Below, in pieces: positions 17,056 to 26,394 of a stretch of DNA of 64,000 nucleotides. Origin of the DNA: Planktothrix paucivesiculata PCC 9631 (GTDB taxonomy: Bacteria; Cyanobacteriota; Cyanobacteriia; Cyanobacteriales; Microcoleaceae); assembly GCF_900009265.2 (NCBI RefSeq), contig NZ_LR735025.1, forward strand, positions 14,855 to 78,854, in the 5' to 3' direction. Position numbers and translations under genes: made by a program. The notes under the pieces were generated by a model. It did no database searches. It was not told where the DNA came from and saw nothing but the letters and a program-made list of their open reading frames with translations. How positions within the stretch are numbered: the stretch's first letter is position 1; each line of letters begins with the position of its first letter.

Positions 17056-17781
17056 ATGTTATTACCTTGTCAAATCTCCGTAGATACGGATTCATGTAGA
17101 GTAACTTATCGGGGTGAAATTGTTGACTTATATCCCAAACAATACCAATTATTATTATTGTTTTTAAAAAACCCCAAGTATATCTTAAGCTATGATTTCA
17201 TAATTGATCGGCTTTGGGATATGGATCATATTCCAACTTATAGTAGCATAAGAACTCATATCAAAGGTATCAGGAAAGCATTTAAAAAAGTCAAATATTC
17301 TGAAGATATCATAGAAAATGTTTATGGGATGGGCTATAGATTAAATCCGGCTATTAACAATACAAGTCAAGAACATAATTCCCCCATACCCTCAGTTTCT
17401 AGCTTCCAAAATCTCCTAAGTGTTAAAGGAATAGAGTATTTAGTGATCGATGATCAATTTATCATTCAATATCTATCACCCAATTTGATTTATTATTGCG
17501 ATTATCCCCAACATCTTCAAGTGGGAGTTTATGTGGGAAATCCCTTTCCAGAATTAATAGGTCTGAAAGAAGTCTTTTATGAAATGAGAAAAAAAGAGGA
17601 TAAAACCTTTACAATCAAGGGAATTGCCAGGGCTTGTCGTCCTAAAAGACCCGAATATATTAACTTATATGTCATCACCGATGAAGATCAAGATATAGGG
17701 GATTCAGGAAAACAAATGGTCTTGGTATTCTTTGAAGATGCCTCTGAACAGATGATTTATAGCAATTGCCAGGGTTGTTAG
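17056..17781 (+). CDS. OmpR/PhoB-type winged-helix regulator without receiver domain
   Basis: A 241-aa protein. Residues 1-95 are a Trans_reg_C winged helix: VDLYPKQYQLLLLFLKNP, then RTHIKGIRKAFKK as recognition region and VYGMGYRL as the wing. The usual receiver domain is missing. Instead, residues ~115-235 look like a PAS-type fold (GIEYLVIDDQFIIQYLSPNL is its start), suggesting direct sensing. ATG follows GAGGATAAG, a usable Shine-Dalgarno. It is divergent from the repeat protein at 14813-16678 and probably regulates it. Domain order, DNA-binding first and sensor second, is the reverse of a normal response regulator. Confidence 0.78.
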   Translation: MLLPCQISVDTDSCRVTYRGEIVDLYPKQYQLLLLFLKNPKYILSYDFIIDRLWDMDHIPTYSSIRTHIKGIRKAFKKVKYSEDIIENVYGMGYRLNPAINNTSQEHNSPIPSVSSFQNLLSVKGIEYLVIDDQFIIQYLSPNLIYYCDYPQHLQVGVYVGNPFPELIGLKEVFYEMRKKEDKTFTIKGIARACRPKRPEYINLYVITDEDQDIGDSGKQMVLVFFEDASEQMIYSNCQGC

Positions 17782-17871
17782 GAAGATCTTATAGGCTATC
17801 ATTGCCGCTTTTGCTCCGAATCCCTGCGCTAATCGTGATGGCGATCGCTATAGCAATCTGTAATATTGTAT

Positions 17872-17909
17872 TGTAGGGGTTTAGAGGGACTCAACCCCTA
17901 CAGTTTTTT
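17872..17909 (+). terminator. rho-independent terminator
   Basis: TGTAGGGGTT (17872-17881) pairs perfectly with AACCCCTACA (17893-17902) and is followed by GTTTTTT. The stem also matches the dispersed GTAGGGGTT palindrome type. It ends the regulator transcript. Confidence 0.75.
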
Positions 17910-17996
17910 AATTAGCAAGTTTAAATAAATTGTACAAAAGAATGATCAAGCTAGATGGTGTGGTTTCAATTCTTAACCGCTTATTTTCAACCCAAC

Positions 17997-19316
17997 TTAG
18001 GGAGCATATTGAACCCGATAAATCCGACCATTACTTTCTTCTGTAAAAATCAAACTTCCATCGGGTAATATTAATAAACCCACCGGACGACCCCAGGTTT
18101 CAGGAATAGCAGGATTAACTAAAAATCCAGTTAAAAACTCCTGATAATATCCTTGAGGGCGACCTTGATTAAAAGGAATAAATACTAACTTATATCCTGT
18201 TCCCCTGTTCCGGTTCCAACTGCCTCTAAATGCTACAAATGCACCATTTTTATAGGGTTCTGGGAAAGTGTTACCGTCATAAAATTGTAATCCTAAAGCT
18301 GCGGAATGGGCTTGAAACAGAACATCTGGTTTTAGGGTTTGCTTAACTAAATCAGGGCGTACACTTTCACCATTTTGAACATGACGTGGATCAAGATTAT
18401 TCGGGGTAAAATAACTATAGGGCCAGCCATAGAATTCCCCTGGACGAATACGGGTGAAATAATCAGGAACTAAATCATCCCCTAACCCATCTCGTTCATT
18501 AACGGTTGTATATAATTCGTTGGTTTCTGGCTGAAAATCTAACCCTACAGGATTTCTGAGTCCAGAGGCAAAAGTTTGTTGATTAGACCCGTCTAAATTC
18601 ATCACTTGAACTGATGCCCGGGGAGGGTTTTCTTCACTTACATTTGTTTTTGAACCAATGGAAACATAGAGCTTTTGATTATCAGGAGAAACGATAACAT
18701 TGCGCGTCCAATGTTGGTTATATCCCCCTCCAGGTAACTCCGCTATTTTTTCTCCTGTTCCGGTCAGTTGCTCTTGATTATTATAGGAATAACGTCTAAC
18801 TTCGTCTGTATTTCCCAGGAAAAAATAACCGGGTGAAAATGCCATGCCAAAGGGAATATTTAAGCCATTTTTGCTATCTGCAAAAGTTTTAATTTCATCG
18901 GCTACGCCATCTTGGTTGGTATCTCTTAATAACCGAATGCGGTTTTGTTTGGTTTCTGTCACTAATACGTCACCCTCGGGAGTTAACGCTAACCACCGGG
19001 GATTATCTAAATTTTCCGCAAATATATTAACTTTAAATCCTGGGGGAACATTTAAAACTGGGTTATTAGGAATGGGAATAACTTCTGGGGGTTTAGATGC
19101 ACTATCACTATGGAAAGGTTGAGGTAATTCCTCTAAATTAATCCGAATCGGTTGGGGGGATAGGGGTTTTGTTATAATGGGTTTAGGTGGTTCAGTCGCC
19201 ACGGAAATTGTGGGGGATGGACGCTCAGAAATATCGCTATTTTGTTGACAAGCTATTAATAATCCCACAAACAATAACCGAAAATAATGCAACTTAAACA
19301 TATATAGCAATCCCAA
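17997..19316 (-). CDS. sorbosone dehydrogenase-like beta-propeller lipoprotein
   Basis: A 439-aa protein. A lipoprotein signal is visible: MFKLHYFRLLFVGLLIAC, with the lipobox Cys at residue 23 (18 if started at the ATG five codons in). A low-complexity Pro/Ser linker follows. A PQQ-type glucose/sorbosone dehydrogenase beta-propeller then starts at PPGFKVNIFAENLDNPRW and carries VLVTETKQNRIRLLRD, YVSIGSKTN and FYGWPYSYF. It is probably a periplasmic sugar- or aldose-oxidising enzyme, but PQQ binding cannot be proved here. It lies 34 bp downstream of the acetyltransferase on the same strand and may share its transcript. Confidence 0.82.
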   Translation of the reverse strand: MGLLYMFKLHYFRLLFVGLLIACQQNSDISERPSPTISVATEPPKPIITKPLSPQPIRINLEELPQPFHSDSASKPPEVIPIPNNPVLNVPPGFKVNIFAENLDNPRWLALTPEGDVLVTETKQNRIRLLRDTNQDGVADEIKTFADSKNGLNIPFGMAFSPGYFFLGNTDEVRRYSYNNQEQLTGTGEKIAELPGGGYNQHWTRNVIVSPDNQKLYVSIGSKTNVSEENPPRASVQVMNLDGSNQQTFASGLRNPVGLDFQPETNELYTTVNERDGLGDDLVPDYFTRIRPGEFYGWPYSYFTPNNLDPRHVQNGESVRPDLVKQTLKPDVLFQAHSAALGLQFYDGNTFPEPYKNGAFVAFRGSWNRNRGTGYKLVFIPFNQGRPQGYYQEFLTGFLVNPAIPETWGRPVGLLILPDGSLIFTEESNGRIYRVQYAP

Positions 19317-19350
19317 ATCATTTATTTATGCTCAAACCCATGATAGAATA

Positions 19351-19947
19351 CTACAACCTCGGCGATGGATGGGGAGAAGATTTTGAAGGAATTATTTTAG
19401 CTGGAATTCCCACAACAGTTTGACCGGATGGCACATCCGAAAGCACAACCGCATTGGCTCCAATACAAACATCATCCCCGATGGTTAAATTGCCTAAAAT
19501 CTTGGCTCCTGCACCAATATTAACCCGTTTTCCTAACTTGGGCGCATCGAAAGGTGTATCTAAATAACGATTTCCTAAAGTCACTCCTTGGCGAATAATA
19601 CAGTCATCACCAATCACACTATTGCCATGAATAACTATCCCATGTTGATGTTCAAAAATCACACGGCGACCTAATTCAACGGTGTAGGGTAATTCTATTC
19701 CGTAGGTATTGCGAACTTTGCGATATAAAGCTCGATAAATAATACTCAAAGGAGCGCGAAAAATTAGAGATTTAACTGTCATTCTCCACCGACCAAAACG
19801 TTGAATTGCAACTGCTTGAAACCCTGATTTCGTCCAATCTCGTTCGTGAGCAATCCAATCTTCTTTAATTTGCTCCCAAAGTCCTAACTGCGGGTTTGGA
19901 GTTTCTGTTTGTTGAATCTCAATCTTTTGTGCTGTATTCATATCCAC
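19351..19947 (-). CDS. serine O-acetyltransferase-like hexapeptide acetyltransferase (EPS locus)
   Basis: A 198-aa left-handed beta-helix acetyltransferase. Hexapeptide repeats are seen from about residue 85 (VELGRRVIFEHQHGIVIHG, then IGDDCIIRQGVTLGN, VNIGAGAKILGNLTIGDD, VCIGANAVVLSDVPSG). The catalytic-type His lies in FEHQHGIVIHG. The N-terminal helical part is CysE-like. Its place at the end of a polysaccharide locus suggests acetylation of sugars and not cysteine synthesis; acetyltransferases of this kind occur in hormogonium-polysaccharide (hps) loci of filamentous cyanobacteria. It is separated from the main operon by 574 bp, so it probably has its own promoter. Confidence 0.85.
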   Translation of the reverse strand: MDMNTAQKIEIQQTETPNPQLGLWEQIKEDWIAHERDWTKSGFQAVAIQRFGRWRMTVKSLIFRAPLSIIYRALYRKVRNTYGIELPYTVELGRRVIFEHQHGIVIHGNSVIGDDCIIRQGVTLGNRYLDTPFDAPKLGKRVNIGAGAKILGNLTIGDDVCIGANAVVLSDVPSGQTVVGIPAKIIPSKSSPHPSPRL

Positions 19948-19967
19948 CTAAAAAATATTGATTGGGG

Positions 19968-19998
19968 TGAGTTTGTCAAAATTATCATGACAAACTCA
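19968..19998. promoter_or_regulatory. perfect inverted repeat in the acetyltransferase leader
   Basis: TGAGTTTGTCA (19968-19978) and TGACAAACTCA (19988-19998) form an 11-bp stem with a 9-nt loop, 20 bp upstream of the start at 19947. On the minus strand a TTTTTT run follows only after a 11-nt gap, so it could be an operator, a leader hairpin or an upstream terminator. Confidence 0.45.
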
Positions 19999-20019
19999 TT
20001 TTGTTCTGGGCGACAGCCT

Positions 20020-20521
20020 AAAATCTGGGGTACAGCAATTTGATTTTGTGACTTTAGGCTAATAATTGTAATCTAACACGAACTCAGATAATTTACAATA
20101 CATTTCTAAAACATACTTGAATGTTACTTGAGTACAAAGGGATGAGCCAAACCGACCATACGGGAGATTAATCTTAATTTTTTCTAATCAATTTTGACTA
20201 ATTGATTTGTTTTTTAAAAGATTGTCAGGAAATATTGACATTTTATTGAAAATAATTTTCAAATAGTTGACGACAGCATCGGACTTCTGGTAGACTATAA
20301 GAAATATAGTCCAAGGGGTTGTTGTGTCTACAAGCAAAAACAGAGGCTACAACCCCTACAATCTCGTCAAATATCTTGATTTCCTGACTAAATTTATGTC
20401 CTGCGATGCACGAGTTTTGGGAAAGGAAGGTTCAGCCCTCCACAGCTATCTTGACAAAAATAACAATTTATGCAGTAAGTGACAATATCCAAAAAATCAG
20501 GTTGTCGGTCGTTGTTTGAAT
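20020..20521. other. non-coding gap with hairpins at the decayed end of the EPS operon
   Basis: About 500 bp without a convincing gene on either strand. It holds GACTATA/TATAGTC (20293-20299 and 20305-20311). Next to it, GGGGTTGT/ACAACCCC (20315-20322 and 20349-20356) forms a larger imperfect hairpin of the dispersed GTAGGGGTT palindrome type. This gap and the nonsense-broken GT2 gene beside it suggest local erosion. Confidence 0.5.
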
Positions 20522-21508
20522 TTAACTACCTTTGAGCAAAACACTATGGCGAATAAAATCCCGTAATAATTGAGGGGGGTCAGAATCCGGTTTATTTTGC
20601 AGTTGGTGACGAACTCGCCAAGTAATAAAACTCAGTATCCAAATAATATCAGTTATGCCTGCATAGAGTTGACCATAATTTTTTTTAAAATAGTATCGGC
20701 GGGAATCAAACCAATATTGAGGGAGGCGTTTTGGAGGAGATTTTGTATTAGTGACACCGGAACTTTGTCCGACCAAATGAACTACTCGACTTTCGGGAAC
20801 ATACCAACAATTCCAACCGGCTTTTTTTGCCTGTAAACAAAAGTCCATTTCCTCATAATACATAAAATAATTTTCATCAATAAAACCAATAGTTTCAAAT
20901 ACAGTATTACGGACAATAATACTGGCTCCAGCAACCCAATCGGTTTGACAAGAAATATCGGAAACTGGAGGAGCAACCACCCATTTTTCTAATAGTTTAG
21001 AAACGAATCCTAAGCGCAGTCCGCCATCTAATTCTCCCAACAAACTATGGAACCGAAAAGCAGAACGTTGGGGTGTACCATCCGGGTCTTCTAAACGACT
21101 TCCGGCGATACCAATATCAGGATTTTCTTCCATAAATTGTACCAGTTTTGTTAAAGCTCCTGAACGCACAATAGTATCAGGATTTAGGAGCAGAAAATAG
21201 GGGGGACAATTCTGGGATTCTATCACAGGTCGAATAATAGCGTTATTGCCAAATCCTTAGCCCCCATTGCGGTCTAAGGGAATTAAAGAAACCCAATCTC
21301 CCCATTTTTCTTGATCAATAATTGCTTGAATTTTAGGAATAGAATCATCGCCAGAAGCATTATCGGAAACAATAACTTTTGTACCTGGTAAAGCCTGAAC
21401 TTCATTAACTAAGGAGTATAAACAATCAATAGTTAAGGCGGCTGTTCGATAATTGACAATGACAACTAATAGGGGATAGGAATGATTTATTACGGGGGAA
21501 TCAACCAT
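20522..21508 (-). pseudogene. GT2 family glycosyltransferase broken by an in-frame stop
   Basis: One continuous reading frame is split by a single TAA (complement of 21257-21259). The upstream 83 codons read LLVVIVNYRTAALTIDCLYS...LIPLDRNGG; the downstream part resumes at once with GFGNNAIIRPV...LNPDTIVRSG. The intact paralogue at 23529-24521 reads NGGFSAGNN...LNSDTIVRQG across the same place, and an aromatic residue is usual where the TAA lies, so a TAC/TAT-to-TAA change is the simplest explanation. No frameshift is needed. The GT2 rhamnosyltransferase-like motifs (NYRT, LNPDT, DEDYF-type ENYFMYYEEMDFCLQAK) remain. Restart at the GTG at 21226 would lack the nucleotide-binding half. Readthrough or sequencing error remain possible. 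Confidence 0.8.
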
Positions 21509-21592
21509 GATTAGATAGTCCTTAACTCAATCTGTTTGATAAAAGGTCTGATTTTTTCGCTCAATTCAGTCAACATTCAACAGATATTTTTC

Positions 21593-22576
21593 TTACTTAT
21601 ATTCAATTAATGGGTTAGATTGTCCCAAGGTTTGGTTAAAGTAAAACTTGATTTGTCCGAATAAACCTGGAAATTTGGCAAAAATACAAGAAACTGCATA
21701 TAAAGCCGAATCCTGGTTAGAAAATCCGATATTTTTATAATATTGATATATTTTATAAATTAATAAAGGATAGGCTAGAAATAATAGCAAACTTAATTCA
21801 TGGGTTGGTAACATTAGAATTAAGGCCAGGATAGGAACGATTAATCCCCAGAACCAAATACTACGACTTTCTTTTACCCAATAGTTTTCCGGGGGTTTTC
21901 CGTGTAAATAAGCTCCTTCTGCATAAGCATAACCTGCTCTTAAATTGCGTTTCCACCAGTGACTAAACCGGGTCATTTGAGCGTCATGGAGAGCCATTTC
22001 AGCATCTAAACGATAAATTTTCCATCCTTTTTGTCGGAGTCTAACACACAATTCTGGTTCTTCTCCTGCGATTAATTTGGGGTTAAATCCCGATACCTTT
22101 TGAAAGGCTTGAACTCGCATCATGGCATCCCCACCACAGGCCTTTGTTTCACCGATGGGAGTATTCCATTCAATATCGCAAAGACGGTTATAAATTGAAG
22201 CATTTGGATAGCGTTCTCGTCGCCGTCCACAAACTACTGCTAGATCAGAATTTTCTTCTAATTTTTGTTCGGCTTTTTCCAACCATCCTTCAACAACTTC
22301 GCAGTCTCCATCAACAAATTGAACATATTTTAATTGAGGATTATTTTGGAGTAAAAATTGAAATCCGGTATTTCTAGCTCGGGCTGCGGTAAACGGAATA
22401 GATAGGTCTAATTCTACAATATCTACACCGAGGGATTTGGCTATTTCCACAGAATTATCCGTGGAACCCGAATCAACATAAACGGCATTTTCAACTTTTC
22501 CAACAATTGAAGATAAACATTGCCGTAACCGTTCACCTTCATTGCGCCCGATGGCAACTAATCCAATTCTATTCAA
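21593..22576 (-). CDS. GT2 family glycosyltransferase with C-terminal membrane segments
   Basis: A 327-aa protein. The GT-A domain has VAIGRNEGERLRQCLSS, the substrate region VYVDSGSTDNS, the metal-binding DGDCE (about residue 93) and the acceptor-side GEEPELCVRLRQKGW. After about residue 240 come two or three hydrophobic helices (WFWGLIVPILALILMLP and the next), tying it to the membrane. It probably adds a sugar to a lipid-linked intermediate of the polysaccharide made by this operon. 84 bp separate it from each neighbour. ATG start; full length. Confidence 0.88.
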   Translation of the reverse strand: MNRIGLVAIGRNEGERLRQCLSSIVGKVENAVYVDSGSTDNSVEIAKSLGVDIVELDLSIPFTAARARNTGFQFLLQNNPQLKYVQFVDGDCEVVEGWLEKAEQKLEENSDLAVVCGRRRERYPNASIYNRLCDIEWNTPIGETKACGGDAMMRVQAFQKVSGFNPKLIAGEEPELCVRLRQKGWKIYRLDAEMALHDAQMTRFSHWWKRNLRAGYAYAEGAYLHGKPPENYWVKESRSIWFWGLIVPILALILMLPTHELSLLLFLAYPLLIYKIYQYYKNIGFSNQDSALYAVSCIFAKFPGLFGQIKFYFNQTLGQSNPLIEYK

Positions 22577-22660
22577 AATTCAACCTCCTGATTTGATGTT
22601 TTTTGATTAAGTGTTGTTGGGGGTCAGAGAAAGATACTAACTAACCCCAAAGAAAGTTTT

Positions 22661-23527
22661 TTAAACCCAATTAAAAGCCCGATTTTTTACGATTGATTTA
22701 AAATTGTTACAGGATAGTTCAACCCCTAACTGTGTTCCTAAAACCGTCAAATCCCGATCAAAAATCAATTGTAATTTCTCATAATTTTCTGGAGTAAGTT
22801 CCGGTTTTTGTTTCATTGCCCACCAACTTCTAATTTTAGTCCGAAAGGATTTAGGAACCAACAACCGTCGCAATTCTCGCAAACCCGGAGTTTCGACTAA
22901 AATATCCCTCCAGACACTTTTTCTTATGCGTTCCTGGGATACATTTTGAGCCTCTAGTTCAAAGTTCCAAATCGGTTTTTTTGCATAGCCAATAAATTGA
23001 CAAACTCGCTCGAGTTCCTCTTGGGGATGGGAGAGCATTCGTTCAAAGAAAATTGGTAAAACCCGTTCTTTGCCAAAGGTTTCAAAATAGGGTTGAAGCT
23101 GCATAGTATAGAAACTATAATCAATTAATTCGGGATGGTTAGTAATGGCTGTATTAATATCTTCTGAAATGACTTTTTGTGTCCATTCATGGATATATTG
23201 AGAAACTAAACGATCAATCGGATGTCGCATCACATAAATAAATTTAGCTTGGGGTAAATGCTGTTTAATGCGTTGAATGGTTTCGGGATAAGTTGGTAAT
23301 TTAGTATAATGGGTGCTGGACTCTCCAGATAATGCCTCTATAGGTGCAGATGCAAAATGGGATAGATACCAATTCCAGCCTTTTTGGTATTCTTCATTAT
23401 TACTAAAAAAGTTAGGTTCTTTAAGTTTACTCATAAAGATCCCGGGTTGCAAAGCCAATTGTTCATGAAGGGTACTGGTGGCACATTTCATCGCACCAAT
23501 AATAATAAAATCAGGAGTTTTGTTCAT
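22661..23527 (-). CDS. sulfotransferase (PAPS-dependent)
   Basis: A 288-aa cytosolic sulfotransferase of the heparan/carbohydrate type. The 5'-phosphosulfate loop is IIIGAMKCATSTLHEQL (residues 8-24). The 3'-phosphate motif is VMRHPIDRLVSQYIHEW (about 98-114). A conserved KEPNFFSNN also matches the family. It would transfer sulfate from PAPS to a sugar. It starts one base after the stop of the upstream GT2 gene, a tight operon junction. It is paralogous to the gene at 28934-29839; two such enzymes point to a sulfated exopolysaccharide. Confidence 0.9.
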   Translation of the reverse strand: MNKTPDFIIIGAMKCATSTLHEQLALQPGIFMSKLKEPNFFSNNEEYQKGWNWYLSHFASAPIEALSGESSTHYTKLPTYPETIQRIKQHLPQAKFIYVMRHPIDRLVSQYIHEWTQKVISEDINTAITNHPELIDYSFYTMQLQPYFETFGKERVLPIFFERMLSHPQEELERVCQFIGYAKKPIWNFELEAQNVSQERIRKSVWRDILVETPGLRELRRLLVPKSFRTKIRSWWAMKQKPELTPENYEKLQLIFDRDLTVLGTQLGVELSCNNFKSIVKNRAFNWV

Positions 23528-23528
23528 A

Positions 23529-24521
23529 TTAATCTTGTTGAGATGGGTTTAAGGGAGTCAGACAGTTGATCCAAATATCTTGACCTTGAAATTCGCAAGT
23601 ATGGGGTTGTTTGTTCCCGACTAACTCCCGAACCCAAGACAAACTTCGACCAACTAACCAGAGGAGATTTGTTAACCATAAGCCTGTAATGCCATAAAAT
23701 TTGGCAAAGTATCGAGAACGAGAGGCATAGAGATAGGGACGAGGACGCCGCTGCGCCGCCATATCCGCTTTAACTGAACCACTACCGCCGCGCAAATGCA
23801 CTACCCTCGCCTCTGGCCAGTGGAGAATTTGCCAACCCGCTTGATGGACTCGGCGACAGTAATCCACATCATCAAAATACATGAAATAGCCCTCATCCAT
23901 AAGACCAATTTGTTGAATCACCTGTTGGCGAATTAAAACACAAGCGAAACTTGTCCATTCTGGTTCAAAGGGTGTATTAGAGACGGCGATAGGAACGTCA
24001 TACTGTTGGAATAGTTTTGTAATTGGCCCTGTGGCAGCCGCATCAATCAATTGACTAATAGGGGAATGGTAGCGAAAGCAACTAATTTGGGGTGTGCCAT
24101 CGGGCCATTCTAAGCGGGGACTAATTATTCCGGCTTCGGGATGGGTTTTCCAAGCGTGGAGTAGAGATGAAATTGCACCCTGTCGGACAATGGTATCACT
24201 ATTGAGCAATAAATAAGCCTCGGCTTCAATGGCTTTCATGCCTAAATTATTCCCGGCGGAAAATCCTCCATTCACAGGAGAAGCTAGGAGTTTGACCCAA
24301 GAAAACCATTGATTATCTATAATTGTTTGTTGCAGAAGTTCAACGGAATTATCCCCAGAGGCATTATCAACAATAATAACCCGATCATGTTCTAATTCAA
24401 CCTGATTTTCTAGGGATTTTAAACAATCAATTACTAACTGAGGGGTTCGATAATTAATAATCACAATAGCTAACCGAACCTTCTCAACTAAACTATTGTT
24501 TTGAACTTGAATTTCCTCCAT
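23529..24521 (-). CDS. GT2 family glycosyltransferase (rhamnosyltransferase-like)
   Basis: A 330-aa GT-A enzyme similar to WbbL-type rhamnosyltransferases. Motifs: IVIINYRTPQLVIDCLKSL, IVDNASGDNS, PVNGGFSAGNN, LLNSDTIV and the acceptor-binding DEGYFMYFDDVDYCRR. It has no transmembrane segment except a weak hydrophobic patch near the C-terminus. It is the intact paralogue of the broken gene at 20522-21508 and may cover its loss. Operon member; it is followed at one base by the sulfotransferase gene. Confidence 0.9.
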   Translation of the reverse strand: MEEIQVQNNSLVEKVRLAIVIINYRTPQLVIDCLKSLENQVELEHDRVIIVDNASGDNSVELLQQTIIDNQWFSWVKLLASPVNGGFSAGNNLGMKAIEAEAYLLLNSDTIVRQGAISSLLHAWKTHPEAGIISPRLEWPDGTPQISCFRYHSPISQLIDAAATGPITKLFQQYDVPIAVSNTPFEPEWTSFACVLIRQQVIQQIGLMDEGYFMYFDDVDYCRRVHQAGWQILHWPEARVVHLRGGSGSVKADMAAQRRPRPYLYASRSRYFAKFYGITGLWLTNLLWLVGRSLSWVRELVGNKQPHTCEFQGQDIWINCLTPLNPSQQD

Positions 24522-24581
24522 TAGTTGCTCCTAGGTTATGGGTCAATTTTTATAGTTAACAGCCAATTGTTAACACAACGC

Positions 24582-26345
24582 TCATCTACTGACATTCCTC
24601 CCGCCATCATTATTATCAATAAAATCTTCTAGGGCTTTATATTTGGGTGAAGTCGGTTGATAGACCGATTCTAAGGCTCCCCAACTGCCGTATTTTGTGG
24701 GTTTACCGATATCAACAAAGTGCATAAATAAAGTTCCCCCAGCTTGTTTCCAATACTCTAAAAGTTGTAAATAAGCATCATACATTTGAGGATCACGATT
24801 CAGTTGAATAAAAAATTTCGAGACCTCTTCTTTATTGGGGTCTTTGGGATGGGGAACCAGATGTTGTCCACCTTCATAAGCTACTAATTTTAAACCTTTA
24901 GATTTAGCCACTTCTGCATGATATAAGAAAGTTTGATAATTATCAACTAAGCTATCTTTATCTTTAGGAAGTAACCCGCCTTTTTTTAACTGTTCAAAGG
25001 CTTGATTAATCCCTTTATCTCCCTGCTTAATCCATGATTCTACCACACTACTATTTTCCAAATCCCCTAATGAGGCACTAAAATAACCGGCGATCGCATA
25101 GACATCAACTCCTTGATAACATGGTTTATTTCCTTCTGCCACCCAATAGGGACAATCTAAAATTTTCTGTTCTTCCCCTTCAGAATTTGTTTGGGTTGCG
25201 ATCACACAAATTACCCGATTTGCTTGATTGCCAAATTCTTTTTTCCAAATTTCACACATTTGATTAGTTCGCATTCCATACCACTGACGAAAAGCATCTC
25301 CTTTATCTTTTCCCCACCGGGCTTGACCTTGTTCTAGGGCATAACGAGTTTGTTTAAAATTCCAATTCCAAACTTCATTAGAAAACTCTACATAAATGTT
25401 TAAATCAGGATTTAGTTCGGCTTTAACCTTCTGGGCAAAATTTCTGATATATTCATCCGTTGCTTTATGGGGGATATTAAACCAAGGTTCGGATTTCTGC
25501 TGATTAGAAAGGGCAATCATAACTTCTAAAGGAACCCCTGAACCTCTATAGGTTGCTGTTAGAGGTGTTGGTCTATCTTTCCACTCTTTTTGAGGAGAAT
25601 GATTGGTTTGCATCCAGTCCATAAATCGCAAAGTTTTAAAGGGTTTAATCTTCTCCAAAAAAGCGGGATTAAAGATCTCACCGTCACGATATAGGCTTTC
25701 ATGTTCCGCTCTAATTATCCGAATATTGCGAAGATAATTTCCAGTTTGATTAGGATCAGTTTCGTTAATTAAAATTAACGCACCACTGGTCTTGGATAAA
25801 TCAATATTAATCACATCTCGACCGGGCTGAGAAAGGGTCTTATCTTTTTTAGCCGATAAACCATATTCTAGGGTTCCTTCTCCGTCGTACAAAACAAGAT
25901 ATTGTCCAGAAATGGGAGTATCTTGAGGGATATCTTTAAATAAAGTTGTTGCAACTTCTGTGTAACGGGGAGGATCTTCGGGCTTCGGTAAGGATTTAAC
26001 CCAACCCTGTTCATCTAAATCTAATTGCTCAGATTCTTTTGTATTCCATACCCCTCGACAGTCTGATGTTTTTTTATTACGACAGGTGGTGAACCACTCG
26101 TGAGAATTTTTAAAGTAGTCAATAAACGGAAATTGAGTCGATGCACTCCCTAAACCACTCAAATTAATTCCTAACGAGGATTCAGGACGGGATAAACTTG
26201 TGCTAACTTCAGATCCTTTTAAACTATTCTGAGAACCCGGAATAACTTTAGATACAGTAATTCCTATGCCTATTAAAAATATTAAGAATAATACCAGATT
26301 TTTTTTGGAATACAATCTAAACCCAGCCACTATAAACATGATCAA
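24582..26345 (-). CDS. membrane-anchored clan-A glycoside hydrolase-like protein
   Basis: A 587-aa protein with an N-terminal signal anchor (about residues 16-32, LVLFLIFLIGIGITVSKV) and a large extracytoplasmic part. The second half looks like a (beta/alpha)8 glycosidase. YVEFSNEVWNWNF near residue 322 supplies the Asn-Glu acid/base pair of clan GH-A, and LVAYEGGQHLV near 491 supplies a candidate nucleophile Glu. The region before residue 240 (YDGEGTLEYGLSAKK) may be a sugar-binding domain. In a polysaccharide operon, a trimming or editing glycosidase is plausible; the exact GH family is not recognised. 49 bp downstream of the polymerase-like gene. Confidence 0.7.
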   Translation of the reverse strand: MIMFIVAGFRLYSKKNLVLFLIFLIGIGITVSKVIPGSQNSLKGSEVSTSLSRPESSLGINLSGLGSASTQFPFIDYFKNSHEWFTTCRNKKTSDCRGVWNTKESEQLDLDEQGWVKSLPKPEDPPRYTEVATTLFKDIPQDTPISGQYLVLYDGEGTLEYGLSAKKDKTLSQPGRDVINIDLSKTSGALILINETDPNQTGNYLRNIRIIRAEHESLYRDGEIFNPAFLEKIKPFKTLRFMDWMQTNHSPQKEWKDRPTPLTATYRGSGVPLEVMIALSNQQKSEPWFNIPHKATDEYIRNFAQKVKAELNPDLNIYVEFSNEVWNWNFKQTRYALEQGQARWGKDKGDAFRQWYGMRTNQMCEIWKKEFGNQANRVICVIATQTNSEGEEQKILDCPYWVAEGNKPCYQGVDVYAIAGYFSASLGDLENSSVVESWIKQGDKGINQAFEQLKKGGLLPKDKDSLVDNYQTFLYHAEVAKSKGLKLVAYEGGQHLVPHPKDPNKEEVSKFFIQLNRDPQMYDAYLQLLEYWKQAGGTLFMHFVDIGKPTKYGSWGALESVYQPTSPKYKALEDFIDNNDGGRNVSR

Positions 26346-26394
26346 TCACCTTAAAAAATAACGTTTAACGGTTCAAAGATTCAGTCTTCATCAG

